A stretch of 64,000 bases of DNA from Phymatolithon calcareum (Eukaryota; Rhodophyta; Florideophyceae; Hapalidiales): the NCBI GenBank assembly GCA_977006965.1, contig OZ345364.1, positions 372,001 through 436,000 on the forward strand, written 5' to 3'. The notes beneath the pieces are model-generated. The model had not been told where the DNA came from. It was given only the letters and a program-made list of their open reading frames with translations, and searched no databases. A program made the translations under genes and the position numbers. Below, piece after piece: positions 21,540-30,600 of the stretch (the first letter of the stretch is position 1; every line of letters begins with the position of its first letter).

Positions 21540-21663
21540 ACTTCCACGCATCTGCAAGGAGACTCATGAAGAGAGAGTGAGTCGCAACGGCAGACGAGAA
21601 AGTAAACTTATGAAACAAGCACAAATATTTATACAGTACAGTAAATCAAATCTGCACCAACAT
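21540..21663 (-). repeat. duplicated 3' flank of surface-family genes, copy 1
   Basis: About 90% identical to 25150-25255, the 3' flank of gene 4 (shared GTGAGTCGCAACGGCAGACG and ATTTATACAGTACAGTAAAT). The duplication therefore took the gene with its 3' flank. Confidence 0.85.
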
Positions 21664-22917
21664 TTATTCCCAACCTGACAGCTTCACAGAAACCAATAAA
21701 GACCCCGCAGCTACCCCGCCAGCCGCAACGGCGAGCGCAAAACGTCTTCCAAAATCTGTACAAACCACACGGCCACTTTCGGGAATCGAACGTCGTACGG
21801 AGTGACCGTAACAAACTCATTCACCACCGCCCGTCGATTCGCCGCCAGTTTCAGATTATTCACCCATTTCACCAACCACACACACTCCCACTTCCTCGCG
21901 CACAGCCGTTTCATACTCGTCAGCTGTCCATCGACAACGATGCCGTGATTCGGGGTGCCACAAATCCGTGCGCGCACAGAACAGCCCGACGGAGCGGCGC
22001 CGCGTGCTGCACTACATACCCCTCGAGGTGCTCCACTGCCACGCATCCCTCCCATCGAGACGGCTGCGGATCGATCGCACTGCCGGCCTCGACGGTGGGG
22101 ACGGGGGTGACTTCTGAGGTCTGTGCGTTGGTCGGGTTGGTGGCGACGGGGTTGGCATTCTGTGCGGGATCCGGTGAATTCTGGTTGTTGCCCGCTACGG
22201 TCGGAGACGGCGATCGATTCACTGGTGGGTCAGGTACTGTATTGGAGTTTGGACGTTTCGGAGACGGCGTCTTGTTCACAGCGGGTGCAACGGACGGGTC
22301 ATTCGGGTTGACGGCCGACCGACGCACATCGCCGCCGCTGGAATTCGTCGCACTCCCGCCATTGTTCCCCGGCGTCACGGACGGCGGCGGTGTAGTCTGA
22401 GGGATTACCCCAGCAGGTCCCGGATTGCGATTCACCGCCGACGGCCGGACATCATTGCCGGGGGCAGGCCCATTGAGCAGATCTTGATTGGTGGAGCGGA
22501 ATCTGAAGTTGGCGTCACAGGCAGGGTTGAGCATTCCGGCGGCGTAATTCTTCCCACATTCCGCGGTCGTATTTGCACATGGAGGCACACTCGGATCCAC
22601 CACATGCGCCGACACGAAGGGCGGCGTCAGCGTTGACGCATTCTTCGGCACTGTGGCTGCCAACGCAATTGTTCCACAGGTCGATTGCCTTTTCGTAGGT
22701 GAGACGATCGATTTCTGCCTGCGAACGACGTTCGGATTTCCAATTCGCAACGTCGTCGCGTAGATCACGCACGGCGTTCTGCAGTTCTTCCAGTACTGAC
22801 ATGCGGTAGCCGCGGTCAGTGCGAACAATCACAAATTATGTATTGCGGACCGGCGAGATTCTGCCCAACGCACACGGCCGCCAGGAGAAGGAAGCAAAGG
22901 CGGAGGAGGGAGGACAT
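21664..22917 (-). pseudogene. surface-family pseudogene 3, chimeric
   Basis: The full family layout is present from the ATG at 22917 (MSSLLRLCFLLLAAVCVGQN) to a TAA at 21664, but the frame is broken at least four times against genes 2 and 4: a 2-bp deletion near 22818, a 1-bp insertion near 22555, a 1-bp deletion near 21963 and a 10-bp deletion near 21736 that removes part of the membrane helix. Sequence right of about 22335 matches gene 2 (18747-19793). Sequence left of it matches gene 4 (25256-26377), including the 3' flank. The switch falls at a shared CGCCG within the linker. The linker holds an extra DPPVNRSPSP piece absent from gene 4. It encodes no complete product. Confidence 0.88.
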
Positions 22918-23030
22918 GGTGGGAGGGTGGTGTCGAAGGGCCGGTTGACAGGGATAAGTTGTGAACTGTAGAGGGAATGTTTGAGGAAATTCACTACATG
23001 GCCATCTCTAGCCATATCTACTACTCACCG

Positions 23031-24979
23031 CTAGTGTCTATGTGCCGGGATTTTTTCCTCAATTGAGGACTGAAAATCATTTTATTTTTGGAAACGAAAG
23101 CTACTCAGTCTCAGGCTCGTCAAAGGCGTCAAGCTCACGGATGTCTTCAGCGTGCTTAGCGAAACAGTTCCTGCCAGTAGAAGCGCCACAAATATATAGT
23201 CTGGCACTTTCAAGCCTATTAGAGTATGAGCACAAGAGGATCGTCGTCTTGAATTTCCCAACTATGCAGTTGTTTTGAACAGCACAAGTAGTCACCATGA
23301 TATCCTCAGTCCTCCTTTTCTTTTTCTTGGGGATTAAGAGGGTTCTAACACCGCTCCCGAATGCAAATGTACGTTCTTTAGCGACTAAACGTCGACGAGT
23401 AGTGCGTGTGGCAAACGTGTTATCGATGAGTTGCTCGAACAGCACTTGACAATACCTTCGCTGCGTCATGTGCTGCTGACCCTCTAGGTGGGCACCAGAG
23501 AATAAGAGTCATCTAACAATCACGCAAATTGCCAGAAGAGTTTGATGACCCCTATGAACTATAGTCGCACTTGTTGAAGGTACAGCATTATCGCACTTCT
23601 TCCACTCGCTGAGTGCTGTATCTCTCAACCATTCTCCGGCTAGTGACCTCCGTTCCCATGCCAACGGAATATAGACTCATGGACGCAAATCAGGTCCGAC
23701 GGAGGCACAGTGCGCTTTCTGTGGTCAGTTATGGCATCGACAGAATCTTGACCGAGCGGCCAGCGATGCTGCGCAGACTACATGTTTAACTTGGTTGCGC
23801 AATGAATGAAATTCACTGGAGGTATTCGGCGAAAGGCTTACCATTCTTTGAAGAAGAAGGAGCAATGAGATAGTTCTTTGGCCTTGTTGTCCTCCAAAAT
23901 TGCTCCCGGCGTTGAGCTCAACTCTTGCCATGAGGACAAGTATTCCGAAAAACTCAATCAGCTCTGTCACTGTAGTCTCTTGTTGTCCAATTATTCTCAG
24001 CTCAGCGGACGCCCAATCAGCAAAATTTTCCCATGTGAACGTGGGGAAATTTCTTCATGACGTAATCGTACTTCGTATAAAGACCACTACCGTCATTTTC
24101 AGATAACAAATCTCCGGTTAGAATACGAAGTTTCCAGAACTTAGAGGAAACCGAAACCCGATACGGTCCTAGAGCTTGGCGCTCGTACCATGTCTCCCCG
24201 TTAGCGACGATATTCGGCTCGCGGTCAGGTGCGACGACATCAAGTTCGTTTTGCGATGTTTAGTCCCAAGAGCCCTACCAGACGTAGAATAGAGAGCCCA
24301 GAAGAGGGCTTTAGAGCTGATTAAGGTTTTATCGAAGCTTTTGTGTCCTTCTGAAGAGCTCCTAATTGCGACTGGAAAATAAAATGGCGTTTCGCGATGA
24401 AGATGGGCGAGGATGAGTACTGTAAGCAGCCCTGGGTTGGTATTGCGCTTTGCCAGTGTTGGCTCGGTTCAAGATGGTGAGCTTCTGCAATGCCATCGTC
24501 AGTGCCCCCTATCTTGACGTTGAACAGGTTGACTCTCTTAAAGTTAGTCTTCTTCGGCGAATGCGAAACTATGACACATTTTACACGAAGTGATATGCTC
24601 GTGCGACCATTAAGTTTTCCTCGACTACCTCCTGAACCGTACCACTTACACTTTTTCAGTTGAAAAGGCTCCATATTGTCTGGAGCACTCTGCGAGACCG
24701 GTCACCGATGTTTCCTTTGTGTGTACGGATGTACCGACCACGCGGGGCCGGACTTTTTCTCATGGCATGGCAGGTCTAGTACTTCTAGGTGACCACTCTA
24801 TTTTCGTTGCTAGCGCCGAACGAAGAGATTTTAAGGTAGTAGTTGCGGTACTCCTCACCCACTATATAAGTCCGGCTTTCCAATAATGGCGCGAATGATC
24901 CGCTCTGTGTTCGATTCACTAACGTTTTTGAGCTTTTGAATCGGTCCTCAATTGAGGACGTTCGGCACATAGACACTAG
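23031..24979 (-). mobile_element. piggyBac-like transposon PB2, full-length ends
   Basis: 1949 bp with matching ends CTAGTGTCTATGTGCCG and its complement. CCTCAATTGAGG lies inside each end at 23057-23068 and 24946-24957. The minus strand encodes, with many stops, RGRYIRTHKGNIGDRSRR near the start, TELIEFFGILVLMARVEL (like the piggyBac EIKAFLG helix) and a C-terminal Cys/His-rich block (YICGASTGRNCFAKHAEDI). The interval between the last two blocks is about 200 codons, too short for a complete piggyBac DDE core, so the copy is internally deleted and non-autonomous. It lies 114 bp upstream of the pseudogene ATG. Confidence 0.65.
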
Positions 24980-25078
24980 CCAAGCGTACTACCATCACTC
25001 ACGGTAGCCAAAACTACTACTCATCCGTTTGTCAAAGCAATCTATGGGACAGTAAAATTTATTGTGCGCGCTACTCTA

Positions 25079-25142
25079 TTTGAGTTTTAGCAGCATTCCG
25101 CAGGTAATGGACATCCATCAAATTTTCTTTTAGTAACAATAA
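25079..25142 (-). repeat. 61-bp dispersed repeat, copy 2
   Basis: The reverse complement matches 16085-16144 with about four mismatches. It lies between PB2 and the duplicated 3' flank of gene 4. Confidence 0.75.
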
Positions 25143-25149
25143 CAGCAAG

Positions 25150-25255
25150 TAGACTTCATGAAGAGAGTGTGAGTCGCAACGGCAGACGAAAAAGTAAATT
25201 TATGAAACACGAACAAATATTTATACAGTACAGTAAATCAAATATGCACCAACAT
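25150..25255 (-). repeat. duplicated 3' flank of surface-family genes, copy 2
   Basis: Counterpart of 21540-21663. Includes the doubled TACAGTACAGTA just downstream of the gene 4 stop codon. Confidence 0.85.
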
Positions 25256-25260
25256 TTATT
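25255..25260 (-). terminator. polyadenylation signal overlapping the stop of gene 4
   Basis: On the minus strand the stop codon TAA is part of AATAAA. Pseudogene 3 keeps the same overlap at its end. Confidence 0.4.
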
Positions 25261-26377
25261 CCCAACCTGACAGCTTCACAGAAACAAGTAAAGACCCCGC
25301 AGCTACCCCGCCAGCCGCAACGGCGATCGCAACAAGTTTGAAAACGTCTTCCAAAATCTGTACAAACCACACCGCCACCTTCGGGAACCGAACGTCATAC
25401 GGAGTGACCGTAACAAACTCATTCACCACCGCCCGTCGATTCGCCGCCAGTTTCAGATTATTCACCCATTTCACCGACCACACACACTCCCACTTCCTCG
25501 CGCACAGCCGTTTCATACTCGTCAGCTGTCCATCAACAATAATGCCGTGATTCGGGGTGCCACAAAATCCGTGCGCGCACAGAACAGCCCGACGGAGCGG
25601 CGCCGCGTGCTGCACTACATACCCCTCGAGGTGCTCCACTGCCACGCATCCCTCCCATCGAGACGGCTTCGGATCGATCGCACTCCCGGCCTCGACGGTG
25701 GGGACGGGGGTGACTTCTGAGGTCGGTGTTTTTGTCGGGTTGGTGGGGACGGGGTTGGCATTCTGTGCGGGATCCGGTGAATTCTGGTTGTTGCCCGCTA
25801 CGGTCGGAGGTACTGTATTGGAGTTTGGACGTTTCGGAGGCGGCGTCTTGTTCACAGCGGGTGCAACGGTCGGGTCATTCGGGTTGACGGCCGACCGACG
25901 CACATCGCCGCCGGGCGTGGGTCCGTCCAACAGGTCCGGCTCAATGCTCTTGAATATCGCCACGGCGTCACATGCCGGTGTGATTTTTCCGGCAGCTGTA
26001 TTCTGCCATGTACGCTTGTTGTAGAAGCACATGGAGGCGCATCCGGGTTTGCAGGTGCCGACACGGAGGGCGGCGTCAGCGTTGACGCATTCTTCGGCAC
26101 TTTGGCTGTTAACGCAATTAGTCCATAGTTGGATGGCTTTTTCCGAGGTGCGGAAATCGATTTCGGGCTTGGGGAGTCGGTCGCTCTTCCAGCCGGCGAC
26201 GTCTTCCCGGAGTTCGAGTACGGCTTCTTGGAGGTCTTGTAATACGGATGCACGGTAGCCGAGCTTGGTGGGAGAGCAGGAACAGGTTACATATTGCGGA
26301 CCGGCCAGGTTTTGCGCGGTGCATACGGCGAGGATAGAGAGAAGCGTGAAAAGGAGACGGTGAGCTGGAGACGCCAT
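25256..26377 (-). CDS. surface-family gene 4: secreted, membrane-anchored Cys-rich protein
   Basis: 373 residues from the ATG at 26377 (MASPAHRLLFTLLSILAVCT, a signal peptide). The open frame extends 32 codons further but begins with GTG and lacks support. The N-domain has CSCSPTKLGYR, EECVNADAALRVG and CASMCFYNKRTW. The linker is long and Pro/Asn/Thr-rich (GGDVRRSAVNPND, AGNNQNSPDPAQ). The conserved domain starts near residue 246 (EGCVAVEHLEGYVVQH), then GFCGTPNHGIIVDGQLTSM and PYDVRFPKVAVWFVQILED, a membrane helix and the tail KLSGWE. A TATA box lies 53 bp upstream. It differs from genes 1 and 5 mainly in the linker and the tail. It donated the 3' half of pseudogene 3 or shares a recent ancestor with it. 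Confidence 0.85.
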   Translation of the reverse strand: MASPAHRLLFTLLSILAVCTAQNLAGPQYVTCSCSPTKLGYRASVLQDLQEAVLELREDVAGWKSDRLPKPEIDFRTSEKAIQLWTNCVNSQSAEECVNADAALRVGTCKPGCASMCFYNKRTWQNTAAGKITPACDAVAIFKSIEPDLLDGPTPGGDVRRSAVNPNDPTVAPAVNKTPPPKRPNSNTVPPTVAGNNQNSPDPAQNANPVPTNPTKTPTSEVTPVPTVEAGSAIDPKPSRWEGCVAVEHLEGYVVQHAAPLRRAVLCAHGFCGTPNHGIIVDGQLTSMKRLCARKWECVWSVKWVNNLKLAANRRAVVNEFVTVTPYDVRFPKVAVWFVQILEDVFKLVAIAVAAGGVAAGSLLVSVKLSGWE

Positions 26378-26429
26378 CGCGGATCTGCGATGAGTGCTGG
26401 ATCGGGCTCTGTGTTTGTTCGCGAAACGG

Positions 26430-26435
26430 TTTATA
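26430..26435 (-). promoter_or_regulatory. TATA box of surface-family gene 4
   Basis: TATAAA on the minus strand, overlapped by a CTACTGTA motif, lies 53 bp from the ATG at 26377. Confidence 0.55.
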
Positions 26436-27533
26436 CAGTAGTGCGGTAAATGCACAAGCACCGTGATTAGCACGATGTGAAGAGATAATAGTCATTGGGT
26501 ACTGTTTCAAAAATTGTCAGGGAATGGACGTAAAGTGGGGATTTCCGTTTTACGCTGTCAACTGTTGATGATCATCATGATATCAGTTTGTCGGCGTGGA
26601 TCGCATCTGTCAGATCAGATGCAGGACGACACCATCCAGGACGAATAGTCCTCGATAAACGGATACCATGCGAGGGAAGGCGCTTTCATAAAATTGAGAG
26701 CATTTCAAAGACAAGGCTGAATTATAAGTTTGGGCCAATTTATGTATCCTTTTTTGAATGCAACTTCGAAAAGCCGTCGGATGCACATTCCTGATTTGAC
26801 GTGAAACCCTAATTGTCGAGATTGAACACTTGTCTCCGAAGCAGATAGGCAGATCATAGGTAATTAATGGAAGATGCGCCGTGACGTGGTATGCATTATA
26901 TTAGTTATGATGATGTATTGTTTGTGGGATAATCATCAATCGATTTGGAAAAAACCTTAGAAATTTAATGCTTCAATGTATTTTTCAAATCGAGGATATT
27001 CCTATTTCGATGATCCTCGGTACAATTCTGAATTGACAAGTTACAGTAGTGCACTCTGATCAGTAGTGAAGGGTAAAGAGAACTGTGCACTCAGATCGCT
27101 GTACAGATACGCTAATGTTGGCCGGACGAAGAGGACTTCGCCCGTGCACTTCTGTTTGGAGGAATGATCGTTGCTTGTAAGAGTATGGTGGAACTGCGAG
27201 CACCGAGGAACGTAAAGTTTACTGAGGGCACAAAACAGCACGGAACAATGTGCAGTGCAGAGATGCTGATAGTTTAGACAGGCGAGGAGCTCGATTGTCT
27301 AGACGTCGGTCAGATAATGTATCGCATTAAGAACGACCTCTCTTCAGGAGGGCTGCAAACTTGGCCTGACCTTTTGTTACCCCCTTGTGGACAATGCAGC
27401 AAACTTTACATCACTGCAATCCAAGTCACTGAAAGCAAACGCCTGAGGCATTGCGTATCGTACCGCTGCACGGAGGTAAATTCGAAAACGTTAATTTTAT
27501 CAGCTTTAGAAAACCATTATGTTACACTCATGC
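26436..27533. other. intergenic, no gene recognised
   Basis: AT-rich. Holds a TACAGTA at about 27044. The short frames have no supporting features. Confidence 0.4.
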
Positions 27534-28619
27534 CTATGCCGAGATCTTGGACGAAAGAAGGAAGGCAGCCATGGCGACGCCTCCTGCCGCAACGGAGAAT
27601 CCGACAAGGTTGACAACATCCTCAAGCATCTGCACAGCCCACACAGCAGCCTTCGGGAATCGGAGATCGTACGGTGTGACAGTGATCAATTCGTTAACAA
27701 CTGCCCGACGATTGGCAGCAAGCTTAAGGTTATTCACCATCTTGACCGATCGCACACAGCTCCACTTGCTCGAGCAAAGTTTCTTCATACTCGTCAACTC
27801 ACCTCCGACAATGATAGCGTGATTCGGTGTGGCACAGAAGCCGTGTGCACACAACACAGCGCGACGAAGATGCGTGGGATGCTGCAGCACGTAGCCTTCG
27901 AGATGCTCGACTGCAACACAACCTTCACCCGCCGGTCGATCGACGGTCGGCGTATCAACAACCGGCGAAGCCGTGGGGCCGGCAGCTGATGCAGTACCCG
28001 GCGTCGGCGTCGTAGTAGCCGACGCGATATCGGACGGCGTCGGCGTGGCCTCCGTCGAATTGCTCGCAGCAGAGGACGTCTGCGCGGTCTGGCTCTTCTT
28101 CGGTGGAGTAACATTTGCGGATCCCGGACGGACGGCGGATTTCTCTTCTGGATTTCCGTCAATGATACTCTGCTCATTACTCTTCAGTCCCACAATGGTG
28201 TCACAGTTGGCTGCAACCTTATTATTCGCGTCGCGATTCTTCCAGGTGGATTCATCGAACTTGCAGACTGAATCGCAATTGGGATAGCAATCCGTTCCAG
28301 GTTTGCCGAGTCGCAATTTGGCATCGGCGTTGACACATTCTTCGGTGTTGAAATTATTGACGCAGGCCTTCCAGGCGATGAGCACCTTTTCCTGGATGGT
28401 GTTTTCGATGCTTTCACGGGTGACACTCGGATCAGTTTTCATTTGTTCGAGCAAGGTATTGGTGCGCTCTTCCGTCTTCCCGAGCAAGACCGTTAGATCG
28501 TTGATGGCACCCACGCGGAACCCACGCGAGGAGGGTGAGCACGAGCATTGCAGATAGGTGCGCGCCGACGCGGCTACGGCCAGCGCAAGGATCAGGAGCA
28601 CGGAGAGGGAAGACGCCAT
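27534..28619 (-). CDS. surface-family gene 5: secreted, membrane-anchored Cys-rich protein
   Basis: 361 residues from the ATG at 28619. The signal peptide is MASSLSVLLILALAVAASA. The N-domain has LQCSCSPSSRGFR, a predicted helix, EECVNADAKLRLG and CYPNCDSVCKFD. The linker (about 155-228) is Thr/Ala/Ser/Pro-rich. The conserved domain from about residue 230 (EGCVAVEHLEGYVLQH) and the C-terminus (membrane helix, then SSKISA) are nearly identical to gene 1, while the linkers differ strongly. A TATA box lies 54 bp upstream. Genes 1 and 5 are in opposite orientation and bracket the gene 2/3/4 subgroup. Confidence 0.85.
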   Translation of the reverse strand: MASSLSVLLILALAVAASARTYLQCSCSPSSRGFRVGAINDLTVLLGKTEERTNTLLEQMKTDPSVTRESIENTIQEKVLIAWKACVNNFNTEECVNADAKLRLGKPGTDCYPNCDSVCKFDESTWKNRDANNKVAANCDTIVGLKSNEQSIIDGNPEEKSAVRPGSANVTPPKKSQTAQTSSAASNSTEATPTPSDIASATTTPTPGTASAAGPTASPVVDTPTVDRPAGEGCVAVEHLEGYVLQHPTHLRRAVLCAHGFCATPNHAIIVGGELTSMKKLCSSKWSCVRSVKMVNNLKLAANRRAVVNELITVTPYDLRFPKAAVWAVQMLEDVVNLVGFSVAAGGVAMAAFLLSSKISA

Positions 28620-28672
28620 CTCGAACTAGCTCGAAGCTGATGTTGTTAACAAACTACTGTAGGGGGAGGGCA

Positions 28673-28681
28673 GATTTATAG
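28673..28681 (-). promoter_or_regulatory. TATA box of surface-family gene 5
   Basis: CTATAAATC on the minus strand, 54 bp from the ATG, with CTACTGTA between it and the gene at 28655-28662. Confidence 0.55.
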
Positions 28682-29137
28682 TGTGGGAATAAGGCTTGGA
28701 GAAATGCGCGGGAAACTTCACATTTGGGGACATTACTGTACGATGACGATGACAGTGCGCGGAGTAATCTGCGTGCCGTTCGGGAGGAAATCCCATAATT
28801 TATCTCCAGGTATGGACAAGGGAGGCTAGGCGAGGGACCTTGTTGCCATTTGTGGGCAGAGGAGTGTGGGTTGCATCGGCGCTCGGAGAGGGGGATACGT
28901 AAGAGGGATTCAAACTACTGTACTTTGCAGACCAGCATTTCAGCCGCATTAGATAATTATAGATAGTTATCTAATTCGGTTGAAATGATATCAATGGGTA
29001 TCGACAGCTAGTTTCAATACTCTGATTTACACAAAAATCTGCCTATTTTGCCACGTGTAGGACATATCGACAACTTGCCGATGCTGAGAATCGATGTATT
29101 GGATGGCAGCCACGCTCGTCTATCGGGCGTTACGGTG
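28682..29137. other. intergenic with an imperfect hairpin
   Basis: No gene. Two TACTGTA motifs (about 28733 and 28917). An imperfect 23-bp stem spans about 28935-28988 (CATTAGATAA paired with TTATCTAATT). Confidence 0.5.
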
Positions 29138-29264
29138 GCCGATGATCTCTTTATGTCTCAGGCGTTTTTAAACGGGCAACTGTCTTGCAACTCGATCATC
29201 GATCATCGAGTTGCACAGCAGTTGCCCGTTCAAAAACGCCTGAGTCATCTCTTCATCGGCTAGT
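29138..29264. repeat. 127-bp near-perfect foldback
   Basis: Arms at 29157-29199 and 29202-29244 pair over about 42 bp with few mismatches (GGCGTTTTTAAACGGGCAAC against GTTGCCCGTTCAAAAACGCC). The outer segments GCCGATGA and TCATCGGC extend the pairing to the full span. No coding frame explains it. It could be a foldback transposon remnant or a structured RNA. Confidence 0.88.
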
Positions 29265-29385
29265 TCAGCTTTTAGCGATGCGCAAATATTTTTATATATC
29301 CTTCAGGCGTCAGGACGTCTGGTGAAGCTTGACTTGTACAGTAGCCGCAGCGAGAACAGAAGAGATCGAAGACGTCTTCGAGATG

Positions 29386-30600
29386 TAAATTTACAGTGAA
29401 CCTTAATTGTCCACCAAATGGCAGCGCCGTGTCGTCGCCGAGGGCCTACTGCCCCAGTTTGGTCCCAACCACAGGTCCGGTAGGCGGTATGACACGTGGA
29501 AACCACAATACGCCGCTGCCCCGCGCCGCTCTGTCTTACGACGCCTGCATTTTCCCTACTGTACTGCATCGTACGCTTGCCCGCTGCCGTGCCCCACGCC
29601 GCCGCCGATTTATACCTCGACACCGCTTTCGCCGAACTACTTCGTCCGCCTGACCGCCGTGCTGTCCCTCCCCCGCTGGAAATTCATGCCGTAGCGGTGC
29701 ATTCTGCCAAATATAACGTCTGACCCCGCTTGTGGCTGATCTCCGACGTATTACATTCGACCCCGCCTGTTGACGAGCTGAGCAATTAGCGCCGCCCCTT
29801 CGTCGCAGCAATCGTGGCGTTTCCGGAGTCACAAGGACAGACCGCGGCGTTTGTGGATGGTGGGTACAAAATATTGGGGCAAACCGTCTGCCGACTCGCG
29901 CTTTATTGTGCTATGCCTGTAGCTCTCATTCTGCGTTCTTGCTTAATCAAAATAAAACTATAATATTTTCGACTTACCCTTCGCACCAAAGTTACCTTGT
30001 GGAGGAAAGGGAAAAGTTTTAGTCGACATTTATTTTTATTTTGCGGAAGACGAAGGACGCGAGCTAAGTCGGACAAATCAGCAAAATGACAAAGGGAGTC
30101 AGGTAGTCAGAATAAAGTCCAGTTGATTCTAGAAGCACGTTGTTGAGGCCACGAAGGCGCGCGCATTGAAATGAGGGTTTAAATCACTTCGCAAACTACC
30201 GGACAGTGAGAGCGTTTACGGCACAACGATGCGGGCCAGGGGGGCAAATGTCTCCACGAGCGACGAGGGTAGCAAAAAGCTGCCTGCGGCAATCAACAGC
30301 GACGGAGCGACGCAAATTACTCTCAGCGCGGCGGCGTGCGGGATCGTTTGTGGCGGCGGGGGGGCACTGCAAGGCGACTGCGGGAAAGAGCACGGCGGTG
30401 GGCATCTGCGACGGTAGGCGGAGTTGGAGAAGGTGTTGCTCCAGCATGCTGGACTTAACATTGCTAGCAGCTTAGCAATACTCGGAGTATTGTTTTACAT
30501 GTGTCAGACGTTGAAGAGGACCTCTGGGTGGGACCTGCCAGGCCCCGGAGGTCCGCACGGCGCTGCCATTTGGTGGCCAATTAAGGTTCACTTAAATTAC
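29386..30600. mobile_element. 1.2-kb inverted-repeat element, probable DNA transposon
   Basis: Terminal inverted repeats beginning AGTGAACCTTAATTG run about 35 bp at high identity (29395-29430 against 30556-30592) and continue for about 100 bp more weakly. The flanks read TAAATTTAC (29386-29394) and TAAATTAC (30593-30600), an imperfect 8-9 bp target duplication like that of hAT elements. The interior is GC-rich, with overlapping frames on both strands but no recognisable transposase. Confidence 0.65.

Noticed and set aside
23031-24979. CACTA-type (En/Spm) transposon
   Set aside because: TAGTG/CACTA appear at the ends in the reverse order from that superfamily, and protein blocks look piggyBac-like.
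26377-26473. 32-codon upstream extension of gene 4 starting at GTG
   Set aside because: GTG starts are not expected in a nuclear eukaryotic gene; the TATA box would fall inside the coding region.
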